Positions 1 through 5,390 are shown, counted from the first letter of the stretch. The stretch: DNA of 5,390 nt from Acidobacteriota bacterium (GCA_003223995.1 QHYA01000113.1:1-5390); one strand, 5' to 3'. Notes: generated by a model from the sequence alone, not told the origin. Translations and numbers: made by a program.

Positions 1-401
1 GACCCGAGTCGATCAACCGGATCTTCGACCTCGAGTTCGGCAAGGTCGCCGTTCGCTTCCGCGAGATGCAGGGCCTGGAGGTCCTCGTGACGCCAGCGGC
101 ACGCTCCGCTCTCATCTCCCGCGGCTACTCGTACCAGTTCGGAGCGAGGCACCTGACCTCGGTCGTGGACCGGTACTGCAATGTCGAGGTGGCCCGGAAA
201 CTCCTGCGGGACGAGCAGCCGCACCGCAGGATCCACTCCGAACTCCTCACCTGGCTGCGAGAGATCCGATCGGGCGAGCGGGCGTTCAACGTGGCGGAGG
301 TGCGCGGCCGCGTGATGGACGAGACCCGGGCACGTCTTCCCTACGGCCGGATCGAAGTGGACGTGGAGGGGGAGGAATTCATCTACCGGGGCCTCAGGTG
401 A
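1..401 (+). CDS. Clp/HSP100-type AAA+ ATPase, C-terminal fragment
   Basis: The gene enters from the left edge; the first complete in-frame codon is at position 3, and no start is visible. The reading frame gives the last 132 residues. The first part resembles the D2-small (C-terminal AAA+ lid) domain of ClpA/ClpB/ClpC ATPases: a strand and helix segment (LEVLVTPAARSALISRGY) followed by the signature FGARHL, whose arginine (codon 147-149) matches the sensor-2 arginine that contacts nucleotide in this family. Such proteins are hexameric ATP-driven unfoldases or disaggregases in the cytoplasm. After the usual last helix (VEVARKLLRDE), about 35 to 40 extra residues precede a closing strand-like segment (GRIEVDVEGEEFIYRG), where typical ClpB has only a short turn. 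Walker motifs lie outside the window, so ClpB, ClpA or a specialised paralogue cannot be told apart. The stop overlaps the next start (GTGA), implying an operon. Confidence 0.85.
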   Translation, partial: PESINRIFDLEFGKVAVRFREMQGLEVLVTPAARSALISRGYSYQFGARHLTSVVDRYCNVEVARKLLRDEQPHRRIHSELLTWLREIRSGERAFNVAEVRGRVMDETRARLPYGRIEVDVEGEEFIYRGLR

Positions 402-1093
402 AGCCGTCCGGCGCGTCGCTGCTGGAACGCCTTCAGGGGATCATCGAACGCTCCTACGCGATGCATACGGGCATCCGGGAGGTGGGGAAGTTCGTCGTGG
501 GGGACGCCGGCTACCGGAGGCTCTACTCGAAGGCCGACATCCTGCAGAGGGTGTCCTCCGGAGACGCCGCCGAGCCGTTGCCACGCCTTCTTCTGAGGGC
601 GTCAGGCCCCGGCGCGGAAGCGCTCCGGGCGGTCATCTACTATCCCGACGCGCTGGTGCGGCGGCTGGAGGCCCATCCGCCGACGCGCGGGCTGGACGAG
701 AGGAACATCGATGACTTCGCCGCCTTCGTCGAGGAGCTGGATCACCTGCTCTGTGTGGCCCAGCGCGTGCGGGAGGGGATTCCCTTCAGCCTCCTCGAGC
801 TGGAGCTGCACGCCAACGTGACGAAGTACCTGGCCGCGGAGCTGTTCCTGTCCCTGACCCGCGGGGTCGGGTGGATGGGGGAGGCCGAGAGGTCGTGGCT
901 GCGCTACCACCTCTTCGACAAGAGGGACTTCGTGGAGGCCGATTCGGAAGTTCGTTCGCGCTACAGGGACGCCGCCCGATATGGATGGCGCTTTCTGGCG
1001 GGCATCGAAGGGCTCCCCGCCGGCCGCAGGCTTGCTGCCCTGCGGGAATTCCACCACCGGACCCATCACCAGAAGCTGGCCCATCTCAACTGA
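398..1093 (+). CDS. Conserved-looking protein of unknown function, coupled to the AAA+ gene
   Basis: I do not recognise this 231-residue protein. It starts at a GTG inside the stop of the AAA+ gene (GTGA overlap, 398-401) with no clear Shine-Dalgarno sequence, so translation probably depends on the upstream gene. It has no signal peptide or membrane segment, so it is likely cytoplasmic and mainly helical. Visible features are an acidic helix around residues 105-125 (FAAFVEELDHLLCVAQR, containing Glu113-x-x-His116), a second Glu/His stretch at 134-138 (ELELH), aromatic-rich helices at 165-200, and a C-terminal histidine cluster (His219, His220, His223, His224, His229 among the last 13 residues). 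These could bind a metal, but no known metal-site motif is complete. Coupling to a Clp-type ATPase suggests an adaptor, partner or substrate-linked factor; this is inference. The antisense frame over 602-1108 is open only because of the high GC content. Confidence 0.8.
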   Translation: MKPSGASLLERLQGIIERSYAMHTGIREVGKFVVGDAGYRRLYSKADILQRVSSGDAAEPLPRLLLRASGPGAEALRAVIYYPDALVRRLEAHPPTRGLDERNIDDFAAFVEELDHLLCVAQRVREGIPFSLLELELHANVTKYLAAELFLSLTRGVGWMGEAERSWLRYHLFDKRDFVEADSEVRSRYRDAARYGWRFLAGIEGLPAGRRLAALREFHHRTHHQKLAHLN

Positions 1094-1097
1094 AGGA

Positions 1098-1111
1098 CGC
1101 GTGCTCACGCG
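1098..1111. other. GC-rich inverted repeat at the convergent gene junction
   Basis: A perfect palindrome (CGCGTG-CT-CACGCG) lies 4 bases after the stop of the unknown gene and 39 bases past the stop of ctpA, inside the 57-base gap between two converging genes. It could form a short hairpin in either transcript and help end or stabilise 3' ends. No T-run follows on either strand, so it is not a standard intrinsic terminator. Confidence 0.3.
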
Positions 1112-1150
1112 CCCGGCGGGAGGAAGGCGGGGAACGGCCGCTGGCGCGAT

Positions 1151-2791
1151 CTATCGAGCAGCGGCGGGGGAGGGGGCCGCGAGGGTCGATCGCTCGGCCA
1201 GGGCCTGGGCCTGCTCGAAGGAGTCGAGGGCCGCATGCACCTGCGGATCTTCCTCCAGCAGGACCCGGTCGCGATAGGTGAGGCCTCCTGCGATCCCGAT
1301 GATCTCGGCTTTGATCAGCGTCTTGACACGCGCGGCCACCTTGCCGAACTCCCCTTCATCGACGGCGATGGCCTTCTCCTTGAGGTAGGTCTTGAAGCCG
1401 TTGAGCAGGCTGTCGTCGGGATTGAACCTCCTCCGGAATCCTTCGGCGTGGACGGGATCTGAGGCGGCCTCCGCGGTGAGGGAGGGGTGCTGAGCCGTGT
1501 ACCGGACGGCGTAGTCGAAGAAGGCGTTCTGCCGCAGCAGTTCCGCAAGCATGCGAGGGGTTTCCTCGCTCGGGACCTTGCGGTCCGGGCTGATCCCTCC
1601 GCCTCCGTACACGGTCCGCCCCCCGTCGGTGCGACTCGTCTGCCCCTGGGCCTCGAGCGAAGGCGGATCGTCCTCGTCGAGGTCCGAGAAATACTCCTCC
1701 AGCGAGGAGTAGTCGCGCTGGATGAGACGGCCGCTGGGGGTGTAGTACTTCGCCGTGGTCAGGGCCAGCCCTGTCTGCCGAGACAGCCTGAACACCGACT
1801 GGACGAGTCCCTTGCCGAACGTGGTCTCGCCCACGATCAGGGCCCGGTCATGGTCCTGAAGCGCGCCGGCGACGATCTCCGAGGCCGAGGCGCTGCCGCG
1901 GTTGACCAGGACTATGAGCGGGAACCGCTCCCCCTCGGTCCTGTGAGAGGCGTGGTATTCCTGGTCGGAGCCGCGGACCCTCCCCCGGGTATAGACGATC
2001 ATCTTGCCGCTTTCGAGGAAGCGGTCGGCGACCTTCACCGCCTGGTCGAGCAGTCCTCCGGGGTTTCCCCGAAGGTCCAGCACGAGCCGCTGCATTCCCT
2101 GTGAGTGGAGCGTTTCCAGCGCGCGGTCCAGCTCGTCTGCTGTGTTCTGCGTGAAGTTGATGACCTTTATGTAGCCGGTTCCCGGCTGGATCATGTAGGC
2201 ATTCGTAACGGAGCTGGTCGGGACCGTGTCACGGGAGATCGTGAACTCCAGGGGTTTGTCGAAGCCCGCCCGCTCGACCGTGATGGTCACCTCCGTCCCC
2301 TTGGGGCCCCTGAGGTACTTCACCGCGTCTCGAATCTCCAGACCAAGCGTGTCGATGTCGATGCTGGCAGACTTGTCCCGGATGTGGCTGATCACATCGC
2401 CGGCTCGGATCCCCAGCCGCGCGGCCGGCGTTCCGTCGATAGGGGAGATGACCGTCAGCGGCTTGTCCTTTCCCCTCTTGTTGATCACGATCCCCAGGCC
2501 GTAGAACGCCCCTCGCTGCTCTTCCTGCATGTCGCGGTACGATTCCTCATCGAGAAAATTCGTGTGCGGATCGAGAGTCCTCAGCATCCCACGGATCGCG
2601 TTGTAGACGAGGGTGTCGGTCGGGACCTCATCGACGTAGCGGTCCTCGACGATGGAAAGGATCTGCCCGAGGGTCTTGAGGCTGTCATCGAGCTTGTCGC
2701 CTGTGGCGAGAGTCGAGCCGCCGAGCAGTCCTCCGGCCAGGGATCCGGCGAGAACGACAGCGAGAGAGATCATCAGAGAACGCGCTTTCAT
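1151..2791 (-). CDS. ctpA: Carboxyl-terminal processing protease (S41 family, CtpA/Prc type)
   Basis: This serine protease trims or degrades proteins from their C-termini on the outer side of the inner membrane. From the ATG at 2791 it has 546 residues. An N-terminal signal peptide or anchor (residues 1-27, basic KAR then hydrophobic) precedes a helical segment, a PDZ domain (about 97-185, carboxylate loop YGLGI) that recognises substrate C-termini, and the S41 core (about 205-360). The catalytic set is complete: Ser302 in GSASASE, Lys327 in TFGKG and Gln331. Their spacing (25 and 4) equals that of B. subtilis CtpB Ser309/Lys334/Gln338, as I recall it. The strand motif LVLDLRGNPGG is also present. 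After GGISPD comes a long C-terminal region of about 150 residues, beyond the minimal CtpA length. The frame stays open to an upstream ATG at 2896, but a good promoter lies between, so 2791 is preferred. Met8 (2770) is a less likely start. It diverges from the tat genes. Confidence 0.95.
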   Translation of the reverse strand: MKARSLMISLAVVLAGSLAGGLLGGSTLATGDKLDDSLKTLGQILSIVEDRYVDEVPTDTLVYNAIRGMLRTLDPHTNFLDEESYRDMQEEQRGAFYGLGIVINKRGKDKPLTVISPIDGTPAARLGIRAGDVISHIRDKSASIDIDTLGLEIRDAVKYLRGPKGTEVTITVERAGFDKPLEFTISRDTVPTSSVTNAYMIQPGTGYIKVINFTQNTADELDRALETLHSQGMQRLVLDLRGNPGGLLDQAVKVADRFLESGKMIVYTRGRVRGSDQEYHASHRTEGERFPLIVLVNRGSASASEIVAGALQDHDRALIVGETTFGKGLVQSVFRLSRQTGLALTTAKYYTPSGRLIQRDYSSLEEYFSDLDEDDPPSLEAQGQTSRTDGGRTVYGGGGISPDRKVPSEETPRMLAELLRQNAFFDYAVRYTAQHPSLTAEAASDPVHAEGFRRRFNPDDSLLNGFKTYLKEKAIAVDEGEFGKVAARVKTLIKAEIIGIAGGLTYRDRVLLEEDPQVHAALDSFEQAQALAERSTLAAPSPAAAR

Positions 2792-2827
2792 TCTTTTCTG
2801 CTCATTCCACCAGAGGTCGGGAAGCAA

Positions 2828-2856
2828 ATTATATGGTGATGCCGCGGGCCCTGCAA
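2828..2856 (-). promoter_or_regulatory. Sigma-70-like promoter for ctpA
   Basis: On the minus strand a perfect TATAAT (-10, positions 2833 to 2828) is preceded by TTGCAG (-35, 2856 to 2851) with a 17-base spacer. Transcription would begin near 2821, giving a leader of about 30 bases before the ATG at 2791. The only ribosome-site-like sequence in that leader is a weak purine run (AGAAAAGA) directly before the ATG. The promoter sits inside the longer open frame that starts at 2896, which argues against that start. Confidence 0.65.
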
Positions 2857-2884
2857 GGAAACATGGCGTAAGTGCTCGGTCCAT

Positions 2885-2913
2885 TTGATGTTGCACGACC
2901 GGAGCATTAGAAT
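2885..2913 (+). promoter_or_regulatory. Sigma-70-like promoter for the tat genes
   Basis: TTGATG (-35, 2885-2890) and TAGAAT (-10, 2908-2913, five of six consensus bases) are separated by 17 bases. The -10 ends 12 bases before the tat ATG at 2926, so the transcript would start near 2920 with a leader of only about 6 bases; no Shine-Dalgarno sequence is present. The -35 box is 28 bases from that of the divergent ctpA promoter, so one bound regulator could affect both. Confidence 0.55.
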
Positions 2914-2925
2914 CCGTTTGTTCCG

Positions 2926-3360
2926 ATGTTCGGCTCGATCGGTGGTCCCGAGATCTTCCTCATCCTGGTCCTCGCACTCATCGTGCTCGGGCCGAGGCGA
3001 CTTCCGGAGCTGGGAAGGGCGCTGGGAAGAGCCGTGGCGGAGTTCCGGCGGGCGACCGCCGAGTTCCGCGAGGGCGTCGAGCGGGAGCTGGATCTCGACC
3101 CGATGCGGCAGGCCGGGCGGGAGATCGTGCGAGCGAGACGCGAGATCGCGGAGCTGGCGCGCGCCCCGGCCAGGGCCCTCTCGCGCGAGCTGGCCAAGGA
3201 AGCGCAAACCGGGCAGGGGGCGGACCTGGCGGCGGGGTCGATCGCGCCTCCCATGCCTCCGGCAGAAACGGTAGCCAAGAATCCTCCCGCGGAGGATGCG
3301 CCTGCTTGCGAGGCTCCGCCATCCGGCCTCGACCCGGAACCCTCCCTCCCCCTGGAATAG
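2926..3360 (+). CDS. tatB: Twin-arginine translocase TatA/TatB-family subunit, TatB-like
   Basis: This is a 144-residue inner-membrane subunit of the Tat system, which exports folded proteins bearing twin-arginine signal peptides. The layout is classical: a short N-terminus with Glu9, one membrane helix (about 10-21), a Gly-Pro hinge (LGPRRLPELG, 21-30), an amphipathic helix (about 24-56), further charged helix to about 95, and a Pro/Ala/Glu-rich tail (100-144). The features favour TatB over TatA: Leu-Gly rather than the Phe-Gly pair typical of TatA at the hinge, Glu in the membrane helix start, a long charged cytoplasmic region, and a position directly upstream of tatC. TatA-like proteins of some lineages also look like this, and no second TatA gene is in the window, so it could serve both roles. 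The only in-frame start near the promoter is ATG 2926, which has no Shine-Dalgarno sequence. Confidence 0.9.
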   Translation: MFGSIGGPEIFLILVLALIVLGPRRLPELGRALGRAVAEFRRATAEFREGVERELDLDPMRQAGREIVRARREIAELARAPARALSRELAKEAQTGQGADLAAGSIAPPMPPAETVAKNPPAEDAPACEAPPSGLDPEPSLPLE

Positions 3361-3463
3361 CGAACGGACCTCGAAGAGGCGTTCCTCCTCTGGAGCAGTT
3401 CACTTGGCGACGCCGTTCTTGAGATCGATTGAGCAGCAGGCAGACAAGCGACGCCGCTCCTCC

Positions 3464-3467
3464 GAGG
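3464..3467 (+). promoter_or_regulatory. Shine-Dalgarno (GAGG) deciding the tatC ATG start
   Basis: GAGG sits 5 bases before the ATG at 3473, which begins the protein exactly at the conserved MPFLAHLEELR segment. A competing in-frame TTG at 3404 has GGAG (3392-3395) 8 bases ahead of it and would add 23 residues; the in-frame ATG at 3296 would overlap tatB and add 59 low-complexity residues. The ATG at 3473 is preferred, but the TTG remains credible. Confidence 0.5.
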
Positions 3468-3472
3468 CGCGC

Positions 3473-4174
3473 ATGCCTTTTCTCGCGCATCTCGAGGAGT
3501 TGCGCCGCCGGGTGATGAGATCCTGCATCGCCGTGGGGATCGCCTTCGTCGTCTGCTACTGCTTCTCGGGGCCGATCCTGAGGTTCTTCCTCAGGCCGAT
3601 CCGCGAGAGCCTCCCCGCCGGTGGGGACATCGTCTTTCGCCAGCTTGCGGAGCCGTTTCTGATCTACATGAAGGTCGCTCTTGTTGCCTCGCTGTTCGCG
3701 GCCTCCCCCTACGTGTTCTGGGAGATCTGGAGGTTTGTCGCACCCGGGCTGCTGCAACGGGAAAGGCGCTGGGCGCTTCCCTTCCTGATCGGTTCGCCGG
3801 CGCTGTTCTTTGCGGGAGGGCTCTTCGGATACTACCTGCTGCTTCCGATGACCTGCGGCTTCCTGGTGGCGATCGGCAGCGACTTCAAGCCGTTGATCGG
3901 CCTGCGCGAGGCCTTCTCCTTCGAGGCCTGGTTGCTGCTGGGGCTGGGGATCGTCTTCCAGATACCGGTGCTGGCGGCCGTGCTCGCCCGGGCGGGGCTG
4001 ATCTCGGCCGGATGGCTCTGGAGGCAGTTCCGTTATGCGGTGCTGGTGATCTTCATCATCGCTGCGGTGCTGACACCGACGCCCGATATGATCACCCAGA
4101 CGGTCTTCGCCGCTCCCATGATCCTCCTCTACCTGCTCGGGATCCTCATCGCGGCCCTCGCCGAGAGGCGCTGA
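3473..4174 (+). CDS. tatC: Sec-independent protein translocase TatC
   Basis: TatC is the polytopic inner-membrane receptor that binds twin-arginine signal peptides together with TatB. The chosen start gives 233 residues, near the usual 230-260. Six membrane helices are visible at about 15-36, 66-86, 101-124, 152-172, 187-202 and 208-228. Family landmarks are present: HLEELRRR at the N-terminus (Glu9, equivalent to E. coli Glu15 of the signal-peptide site), EPFLIYMK before helix 2, FVAPGLLQRE (Phe88, Pro91, Glu97, equivalent to E. coli Phe94 and Glu103), and LTPTPDMITQ with Asp205 (E. coli Asp211). Helix 4 has Gln163 where E. coli has Glu170. Upstream in-frame starts exist (TTG 3404, ATG 3296). 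The 112-base gap after tatB shows no promoter or strong terminator that I can support, so the two genes are probably cotranscribed from the promoter at 2885-2913. Confidence 0.95.
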   Translation: MPFLAHLEELRRRVMRSCIAVGIAFVVCYCFSGPILRFFLRPIRESLPAGGDIVFRQLAEPFLIYMKVALVASLFAASPYVFWEIWRFVAPGLLQRERRWALPFLIGSPALFFAGGLFGYYLLLPMTCGFLVAIGSDFKPLIGLREAFSFEAWLLLGLGIVFQIPVLAAVLARAGLISAGWLWRQFRYAVLVIFIIAAVLTPTPDMITQTVFAAPMILLYLLGILIAALAERR

Positions 4175-4188
4175 CCTGTCCGAGGTTT

Positions 4189-4204
4189 TCCGGCTGCGGC
4201 CGGA
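4189..4204. other. Inverted repeat downstream of tatC
   Basis: TCCGGC-TGCG-GCCGGA forms a perfect 6-base-pair stem with a 4-base loop, beginning 14 bases after the tatC stop. It lies between the tat transcript and the next promoter, so it may act at the tat mRNA 3' end. There is no T-run after it, so it does not meet the pattern of a standard intrinsic terminator. Confidence 0.3.
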
Positions 4205-4280
4205 GCGAGCCCCTCGCCGTGCGAGCGCCCCGGGCTTCAGGCCGACCCGCGGATGGGAACTGACCGCTCCGCCCGGCGCC

Positions 4281-4310
4281 TTGACAGGCCCTTCGGACGG
4301 CCCCTATCCT
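4281..4310 (+). promoter_or_regulatory. Promoter of the glycosyltransferase operon, giving a likely leaderless mRNA
   Basis: A perfect TTGACA (-35, 4281-4286) is followed after 18 bases by TATCCT (-10, 4305-4310, four of six consensus bases and fitting TANNNT). The -10 ends only 7 bases before the ATG at 4318, so transcription would start at or within a base or two of the start codon. No Shine-Dalgarno sequence precedes this ATG, which agrees with leaderless translation. Confidence 0.6.
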
Positions 4311-4317
4311 GCGGGCG

Positions 4318-5130
4318 ATGTCCGACCCGTCGCCGATCCAGCGCCCGGGCGAGCCGGCCGGAAGACCCCCTCTCACCGCATTGATCCCGACTTACAACGA
4401 GGAGGCGAACATCGGCGAATGCCTCGCTTCCGTGTCCTGGTGCGACGAGATCCTCGTCGTCGATTCCTTCTCGACCGACCGGACCGTGGAGATCGCACGC
4501 CAGGCCGGGGCGCGCATCCTCGTTCACGACTACATCAACTCCGCCTCCCAGAAGAACTGGGCCATCCCCCAGGCCTCGCACGAGATGGTCCTGGTCGTGG
4601 ACGCCGACGAGCGAGTGACCCCGGAGCTGAGAAGGGAGATCGAGACACTTCTGGGGGAGGGGCCGAAGGCGGACGGGTACGCCATCCGGCGGGTCAACTT
4701 CTTTCTCGGGCGGCAGGTCCGGCACGGAGGCTGGGAGTCCGACCGCGTCATCCGCCTCTTCCACCGCGACAGGGCGTGCTACCAGCAGCGCGAGGTGCAC
4801 GCGGAGGTCGAGGCGCAAGGGCCCGTGGCCCAGCTCAGCGCGCCGCTCCTTCACTACACCTTCCGCTCCTTCGCGCAGTACTGGCCGAAGATCCAGCGCT
4901 ACTCGGACTGGGGAGCGAGCCAGGCGTTTCGCGAGGGGCGGCGCGCGGGGTTCGGTTCGGTTCTGCTGCGGCCAGCGGGCCGCTTCCTGAAGATGTACCT
5001 CCTGCGACTGGGATTCCTCGACGGCGTTCACGGCCTCGTTCTCTGCATGCTCTCCGCTTTCAGCGTGTATCTGAAGTACGCCAAGCTCTGGGAGATGGGC
5101 CTGCGCAGCAGGGAAGCGCCGGAGGTATGA
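4318..5130 (+). CDS. Family 2 glycosyltransferase, WaaE/KdtX-like (lipopolysaccharide core type)
   Basis: This 270-residue GT-A fold enzyme transfers a sugar from a nucleotide-sugar donor, probably to the lipopolysaccharide inner core or a related envelope glycan at the cytoplasmic face of the inner membrane. Visible motifs are PTYNEE (24-29, start of the nucleotide-binding fold), CLASVSWCDEILVVDS (35-50), QKNW (78-81), the metal-binding DxD motif in DADERVTPEL (95-104), WESDRVIRLFHRD (139-151), VHAEVE (159-164) and GFLDGVHGL (232-240) before a hydrophobic C-terminal helix. This order matches the UDP-glucose beta-1,4-glucosyltransferase subgroup that includes Klebsiella WaaE; the exact donor and acceptor cannot be read from sequence. 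The first about 17 residues are polar and proline-rich and precede the conserved fold. The ATG at 4318 is supported by the promoter spacing. The stop overlaps the next start (ATGA), so both glycosyltransferases form one operon. Confidence 0.92.
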   Translation: MSDPSPIQRPGEPAGRPPLTALIPTYNEEANIGECLASVSWCDEILVVDSFSTDRTVEIARQAGARILVHDYINSASQKNWAIPQASHEMVLVVDADERVTPELRREIETLLGEGPKADGYAIRRVNFFLGRQVRHGGWESDRVIRLFHRDRACYQQREVHAEVEAQGPVAQLSAPLLHYTFRSFAQYWPKIQRYSDWGASQAFREGRRAGFGSVLLRPAGRFLKMYLLRLGFLDGVHGLVLCMLSAFSVYLKYAKLWEMGLRSREAPEV

Positions 5131-5390
5131 AGCCGGTCCAGATCCTCCACCTCAACACGGAAAGCGGATGGCGGGGCGGGGAAGCCCAGACACTCCTTCT
5201 CGCCAGGGGCCTGCGGGACCGCGGGCACGGGGCGATCATTGCCGCACCGGAGGGAAGCGAGCTCGCGCGGAGGGCTTCCGAGGATGGGCTGGAGGTGTGG
5301 ACCTGCCGGATGCGCGGGGAGTTCGACCCGGCGGCCGTGCTGCAGCTTTCCCGCCTGCTCCGGCAACGCCATCCGGGCCTCTTGCACTAC
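5127..5390 (+). CDS. Family 4 (GT-B) glycosyltransferase, N-terminal fragment
   Basis: Only the first 88 residues are inside the window; the gene runs off the right edge. The ATG overlaps the stop of the previous gene by 4 bases (ATGA, 5127-5130). A perfect GGAGG (5121-5125) lies only 1 base before it, too close to be an ideal ribosome site, so coupling probably drives initiation. The sequence shows the N-terminal Rossmann half of GT-B transferases: a first strand QILHLN, a glycine-rich loop in the form SGWRGGEAQ (residues 13-20), a helix ending in LRDRGH, a strand AIIAAPEGSELA, and a later helix LSRLLRQRHPGLLHY. These enzymes use nucleotide-sugars and act in lipopolysaccharide, capsule or exopolysaccharide assembly. 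The donor-binding C-terminal half is missing, so a closer assignment is not possible. Confidence 0.88.
   Translation, partial: MKPVQILHLNTESGWRGGEAQTLLLARGLRDRGHGAIIAAPEGSELARRASEDGLEVWTCRMRGEFDPAAVLQLSRLLRQRHPGLLHY

Noticed and set aside
602..1108. 168-residue open frame on the minus strand
   Set aside because: It is antisense to the unknown gene at 398-1093, which has the coupled start and better composition. The minus-strand product shows no domain.
1094..1150. Intrinsic terminator between the converging genes
   Set aside because: A short GC hairpin is present, but no T-run follows on either strand.
1692..1711. Perfect 8-base inverted repeat with a 4-base loop (TACTCCTC-CAGC-GAGGAGTA)
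   Set aside because: It lies inside ctpA and encodes the YSSLEEY stretch. A stem of this length is expected about once by chance in a window of this size, so no role is claimed.
2105..2839. 244-residue open frame on the plus strand
   Set aside because: It is antisense to the catalytic half of ctpA and runs into the ctpA promoter region. Its composition (many Asp, Arg, Val) is typical of a complementary-strand reading.
3296..3472. N-terminal extension of tatC from the ATG at 3296
   Set aside because: It overlaps the tatB tail and gives an Arg/Ser/Pro-rich sequence unlike TatC. The conserved TatC start is at 3473, with a possible alternative at TTG 3404.
2978..3757. 259-residue open frame on the minus strand
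   Set aside because: It lies antisense to both tatB and tatC, which are clearly real, and its product is Pro/Arg/Gly-rich with no family features. It is open because of the high GC content.
4237..5031. 264-residue open frame on the minus strand
   Set aside because: It is antisense to the family 2 glycosyltransferase, whose motifs are unmistakable, and its translation has no recognisable domain.

Overview
This is a GC-rich, almost fully coding chromosomal window that looks like a Gram-negative bacterium with an outer membrane. It carries a WaaE/KdtX-like inner-core glycosyltransferase, a twin-arginine translocase pair and a periplasmic-type S41 protease. The Clp-type ATPase tail, the long C-terminal region of the protease and the general gene style would fit Acidobacteriota or a deltaproteobacterium-like lineage, but this is an impression from memory and cannot be proved from the window.

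Layout. (1) Positions 1-1093, plus strand: the 3' end of a Clp/HSP100-type AAA+ ATPase, overlapping by 4 nt (GTGA) a 231-residue protein of unknown function; the two are probably translationally coupled. (2) Positions 1151-2791, minus strand: a complete carboxyl-terminal processing protease (ctpA/prc family) with the Ser/Lys/Gln catalytic set intact. It converges on the unknown gene. (3) Positions 2792-2925: a compact divergent control region with two back-to-back sigma-70-like promoters, one for ctpA and one for the tat genes. (4) Positions 2926-4174, plus strand: a TatB-like TatA/B-family subunit followed by TatC. (5) Positions 4318-5390, plus strand: a WaaE-like family 2 glycosyltransferase with its own promoter, overlapping by 4 nt (ATGA) the start of a family 4 (GT-B) glycosyltransferase that runs off the right edge; this is the start of a lipopolysaccharide or surface-glycan operon.

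The genes serve cell-envelope and protein-quality tasks: export of folded proteins (Tat), periplasmic proteolysis (CtpA), cytoplasmic unfolding (Clp-like) and glycan assembly. No mobile element, CRISPR array, RNA gene or defence cassette was seen. The observations most worth following are the unknown protein coupled to the AAA+ gene, which ends in a histidine cluster; the unusual C-terminal insertion in the AAA+ protein; and promoter placement suggesting leaderless or nearly leaderless mRNAs for the glycosyltransferase and tat genes.
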